Source: Pseudomonadota bacterium
GTDB lineage: Bacteria; Pseudomonadota; Alphaproteobacteria; Rhodospirillales; UBA2165
DNA length: 7,919 bases
Assembly (NCBI GenBank): GCA_027592155.1
Contig: JAQCKY010000081.1
Span: 1-7,919 of the forward strand
Reading direction: 5' to 3'
Part shown: positions 6,084 to 7,919 of the stretch, in pieces
Layout: each line of letters starts with the position of its first letter
Position numbering within the stretch: position 1 is the stretch's first letter
Translations under genes and position numbers: made by a program
Notes under the pieces: model-generated
Database searches by the model: none
Seen by the model: only the letters and a program-made list of their open reading frames with translations
Told to the model about the DNA's origin: nothing

Positions 6084-6150
6084 TTAGTTTCCGCCGCCGT
6101 TGCCGGGCGCTAATTTCAGCCCGGTGGACAGTAATATCAGCGGAAACTGG
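6084..6150 (+). promoter_or_regulatory. Nested stem-loop in the gatC leader
   Basis: AGTTTCCGC (6086-6094) pairs perfectly with GCGGAAACT (6140-6148), extendable by two G-U pairs (6084-6085 with 6149-6150). It encloses a second hairpin with a six-pair GC stem, CCGGGC (6103-6108) with GCCCGG (6119-6124), and a ten-base loop. The outer stem ends on the first Gs of the weak GGGA ribosome site (6149-6152), ten bases before the gatC ATG. It could modulate gatC translation. Confidence 0.5.
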
Positions 6151-6160
6151 GACATATTCC

Positions 6161-6448
6161 ATGGCACTGGACAAGGCGACCGTTAGGTCAATCGCGACGC
6201 TCGCTCGAATTCGCATACCGGACGAGGATCTGGACGGCCTGGCTGGGGAACTCACCAATATCCTCGATTGGATCGAGCAACTCGATCAGGTCGATACCGA
6301 GGGTGTCGCGCCGATGACCAGTGTGGCGGATATGGAAACCCCGATGCGCGCCGACGAAGTAACCGGCGGGGCAGGGCAGGACCAGATTCTCGCCAATGCC
6401 CCTGATCCGCAGGGCCCCTATTTCACCGTGCCGAAGGTCGTCGAATAA
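6161..6448 (+). CDS. gatC: Glutamyl/aspartyl-tRNA amidotransferase subunit C
   Basis: GatC is the small scaffold subunit of the GatCAB amidotransferase; it wraps between GatA and GatB and stabilises them. The ATG at 6161 gives 95 residues, the usual size. The protein starts MALDKATVRSIATLARI, then shows ELTNILDWIEQLDQVDTEGV, a P-x-xSV linker (MTSVADM), MRADEV, and the conserved tail ILANAPDPQGPYFTVPKVVE. An in-frame upstream ATG at 6062 would add 33 residues that do not look like GatC and would run through the leader stem-loop, so I reject it. A weak GGGA ribosome site lies eight bases before the chosen ATG. The stop overlaps the gatA start by one base, giving tight coupling. Confidence 0.95.
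   Translation: MALDKATVRSIATLARIRIPDEDLDGLAGELTNILDWIEQLDQVDTEGVAPMTSVADMETPMRADEVTGGAGQDQILANAPDPQGPYFTVPKVVE
6433..6437 (+). promoter_or_regulatory. Ribosome binding site of gatA inside gatC
   Basis: GAAGG lies ten bases before the gatA ATG within the last codons of gatC, supporting the start that overlaps the gatC stop (TAATG). Confidence 0.55.
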
Positions 6449-7919
6449 TGGCGGATTTGACGGCACTGACGATTTCCGAGGCCTCGGACGGCCTGGCCGC
6501 GGGGGAGTACACCGCGGTCGAGTTGGCCGAAGCGCAGTTGAGCGCGATGGCGGCCAACCGTGACCTGAACGCCTTTATCACCGAGACTCCAGAGCTTGCG
6601 TTGGTGCGCGCCGGCGCGTCGGATGCCCGCCGTGCCACCGGCAATGCACAGGGGGCGCTTGATGGCATTCCCCTCGCGGTCAAAGATTTGTTTTGTACCG
6701 AGGGCGTGCTGACCACGGCCGCGTCCCACATCTTGGACGGCTTTACGCCGACCTATGAATCGACCGTGACCCAAAATCTTCGCGACGCCGGGTTGGTGAT
6801 GCTGGGCAAGACCAACCTCGATGAATTCGCGATGGGGTCGGCGAATGTCACCAGCTATTACGGCCCAGTGAAGAACCCCTGGAAGGGTGCGGACGGCAAA
6901 GACCGCGTGCCGGGCGGCTCTTCGGGCGGTTCCGCCGCTGCCGTGGCCGCTCAGATGGCGCTGGGCGCCCTGGGAACCGATACCGGCGGCTCGATCCGCC
7001 AGCCCGCCGCCTTCTGCGGCATCGTCGGCCTGAAACCGACCTACGGGCGCTGCTCCCGTTGGGGTATTGTCGCCTTCGCCTCGTCCTTGGATCAAGCCGG
7101 GCCGATGACCCGAACGGTCCGCGATGCCGCGATGCTGTTGGGCGCGATGGCGGGCCACGATCCCAAGGATTCCACCAGCGCCGATCTGCCGGTGCCGGAT
7201 TTCGCCGCCGCCTTGAGCGGCGATATTCGCGGCCTCCGGATCGGCATTCCCGCCGAATACCGGGTTGACGGTGCGACGCCGGAAATCCAGGCCCTGTGGG
7301 ATCAAGGCGTTTCCTGGCTGAAGGACGCCGGCGCGGAGCCGGTCGAGGTCAGCCTGCCGCACACGGAATATGCATTGCCGACATATTATATCGTCGCCCC
7401 GGCCGAGGCGTCCTCGAACCTATCCCGCTACGATGGTGTTCGGTACGGATTGCGCGTTGAGGGCGACAGCCTTGAGGAAATGTACGAGGCGACACGGGGT
7501 GAAGGTTTTGGGCCCGAGGTCCGGCGCCGCATTCTGATCGGCGCTTATGTTCTGAGCGCCGGTTATTACGACGCCTATTATCTAAAGGCCCAGAAACTGC
7601 GCACGCTCATTCAGCAGGATTTCAACGCGGCCTTCGAGAAGGTCGATGTGCTGTTGACGCCGACAACCCCCTTTCCGGCATTTCCCATCGGCGAGCGCAT
7701 GGATGACCCGGTCCAGATGTACATCAACGACATCTTCGCGGTGCCGGCCAGCCTCGCCGGCTTGCCCGCGATTTCGGTTCCGGCGGGACTTTCCCCGGAA
7801 GGTCTGCCTCTGGGACTGCATGTTATCGGCCGCCCCTTTGACGAAGAGACGCTGCTCCGCTGCGCCGATGCCCTGGAAACCGCCGCCGGCTTTACCGCCC
7901 GGCCGGGAGGGGGGGCATG
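6448..7919 (+). CDS. gatA: Glutamyl/aspartyl-tRNA amidotransferase subunit A, reaching the window edge
   Basis: GatA is the glutaminase/amidase subunit. It frees ammonia from glutamine, which passes to GatB to convert Glu-tRNA(Gln) or Asp-tRNA(Asn) into the amidated form. The frame is open for 490 codons, about the full family length (485-495). The amidase signature is intact: Lys79 in IPLAVKDLFC, the cis-Ser158 in PGGSSGGSAAAVAA (155-168) and the nucleophile Ser182 in GTDTGGSIRQPAAFCG (176-191). Other GatA features include LGKTNLDEFAMGS (119-131), the GLKPTYGRCSRWGIVAFASSLDQAG block, and YVLSAGYYDAYYLKAQ in the middle. Codon 491 begins with TG at the last two bases, so an A next would give TGA and end the protein there. 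Its start overlaps the gatC stop by one base, and gatB should follow. Confidence 0.96.
   Translation, partial: MADLTALTISEASDGLAAGEYTAVELAEAQLSAMAANRDLNAFITETPELALVRAGASDARRATGNAQGALDGIPLAVKDLFCTEGVLTTAASHILDGFTPTYESTVTQNLRDAGLVMLGKTNLDEFAMGSANVTSYYGPVKNPWKGADGKDRVPGGSSGGSAAAVAAQMALGALGTDTGGSIRQPAAFCGIVGLKPTYGRCSRWGIVAFASSLDQAGPMTRTVRDAAMLLGAMAGHDPKDSTSADLPVPDFAAALSGDIRGLRIGIPAEYRVDGATPEIQALWDQGVSWLKDAGAEPVEVSLPHTEYALPTYYIVAPAEASSNLSRYDGVRYGLRVEGDSLEEMYEATRGEGFGPEVRRRILIGAYVLSAGYYDAYYLKAQKLRTLIQQDFNAAFEKVDVLLTPTTPFPAFPIGERMDDPVQMYINDIFAVPASLAGLPAISVPAGLSPEGLPLGLHVIGRPFDEETLLRCADALETAAGFTARPGGGA
7906..7919 (+). promoter_or_regulatory. gatB: Ribosome site and probable start codon of gatB
   Basis: GGAGG (7906-7910) lies six bases before an ATG at 7917-7919, the last bases of the window. 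If the next base is A, this ATG would overlap the gatA TGA as ATGA, the usual coupled arrangement. Only the start codon is visible, so gatB is inferred from position. Confidence 0.5.

Larger units (their letters stand above)
5860..6160. other. Divergent control region between ruvX and gatC
   Basis: This 301-base gap has no convincing gene. It is more AT-rich in its middle than the flanking genes. From left to right it holds a candidate leftward promoter (5915-5943), a DnaA-box-like site (5908-5916), a phased direct repeat CACAATT (5939-5956), a dyad (5985-6009), three closely spaced DnaA-box-like sites (5994-6025, the last a perfect match), a pyrimidine-rich stretch (about 6032-6052) and a nested stem-loop (6084-6150) just before gatC. 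I found no convincing sigma-70 promoter for gatC. Confidence 0.7.

Noticed and set aside
6063..6090. gatC promoter with TTGCGG and TAGTTT
   Set aside because: Spacing is right (16 bases), but the -10 match is poor and the start would fall inside the leader stem; too weak to annotate.
6062..6160. Longer gatC start at 6062
   Set aside because: The extra 33 residues are Arg-rich and unlike GatC; the family start matches MALDKATV at 6161, and the region forms a leader stem-loop.
6001..6258. Minus-strand 85-codon frame across the gatC start and leader
   Set aside because: It has low-complexity Ser/Arg composition and no motif, and overlaps the 5' part of gatC.
6418..7362. Long minus-strand open frame (314 codons) opposite gatA
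   Set aside because: It lies wholly against a clear gatA, and its translation is rich in Arg, Gly, His and Gln with no domain, as expected from the complement of a GC-rich gene.

Overview
This window looks like ordinary chromosomal housekeeping DNA from an alphaproteobacterium, most likely of the Rhodospirillales type. The reasons are the moderately high GC content, the alphaproteobacterial flavour of the proteins, a GatCAB amidotransferase, a PyrB/PyrC-like pair of the kind paired with a non-catalytic dihydroorotase homologue, and a site matching the alphaproteobacterial LexA box (GTTC-N7-GTTC). This taxonomic call is inference from motifs and gene order. I see no mobile elements, rRNA, tRNA, CRISPR or phage genes. 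Layout: two divergent transcription units separate at a 301-base gap (5860-6160). Leftward on the minus strand run ruvX, pyrB, a pyrC-like gene, plsY, dprA and topA, the last cut by the left edge. Rightward on the plus strand run gatC and gatA. gatA reaches the right edge almost exactly at its end, and a probable gatB start codon forms the last three bases. Genes are tightly packed: pyrB/pyrC overlap by 4 bases, gatC/gatA by 1, and pyrC-plsY and dprA-topA are 12 and 15 bases apart. The two looser joints are ruvX-pyrB (48 bases) and plsY-dprA (98 bases), and both carry possible promoter signals. Functions: PyrB with its PyrC-like partner makes carbamoyl-aspartate for pyrimidine synthesis. PlsY makes lysophosphatidic acid for membrane lipids. 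DprA protects incoming single-stranded DNA and loads RecA. TopA removes negative supercoils. RuvX is a Holliday-junction resolvase-like nuclease that acts in 16S rRNA maturation. GatCAB corrects misacylated Glu-tRNA(Gln) and/or Asp-tRNA(Asn). I found no undescribed multi-gene system. The best leads are regulatory or about protein activity: (1) a perfect GTTC-N7-GTTC LexA-type box upstream of dprA; (2) a PyrC-like protein whose metal-binding HxH is Arg-x-Gln; (3) a divergent control region holding a perfect DnaA box with near-matches at 11-12 base intervals, a dyad, a phased direct repeat and a nested stem-loop in front of gatC; (4) a 10-base tandem duplication at the pyrC/plsY joint that creates the plsY Shine-Dalgarno; (5) a possible leaderless pyrB mRNA.
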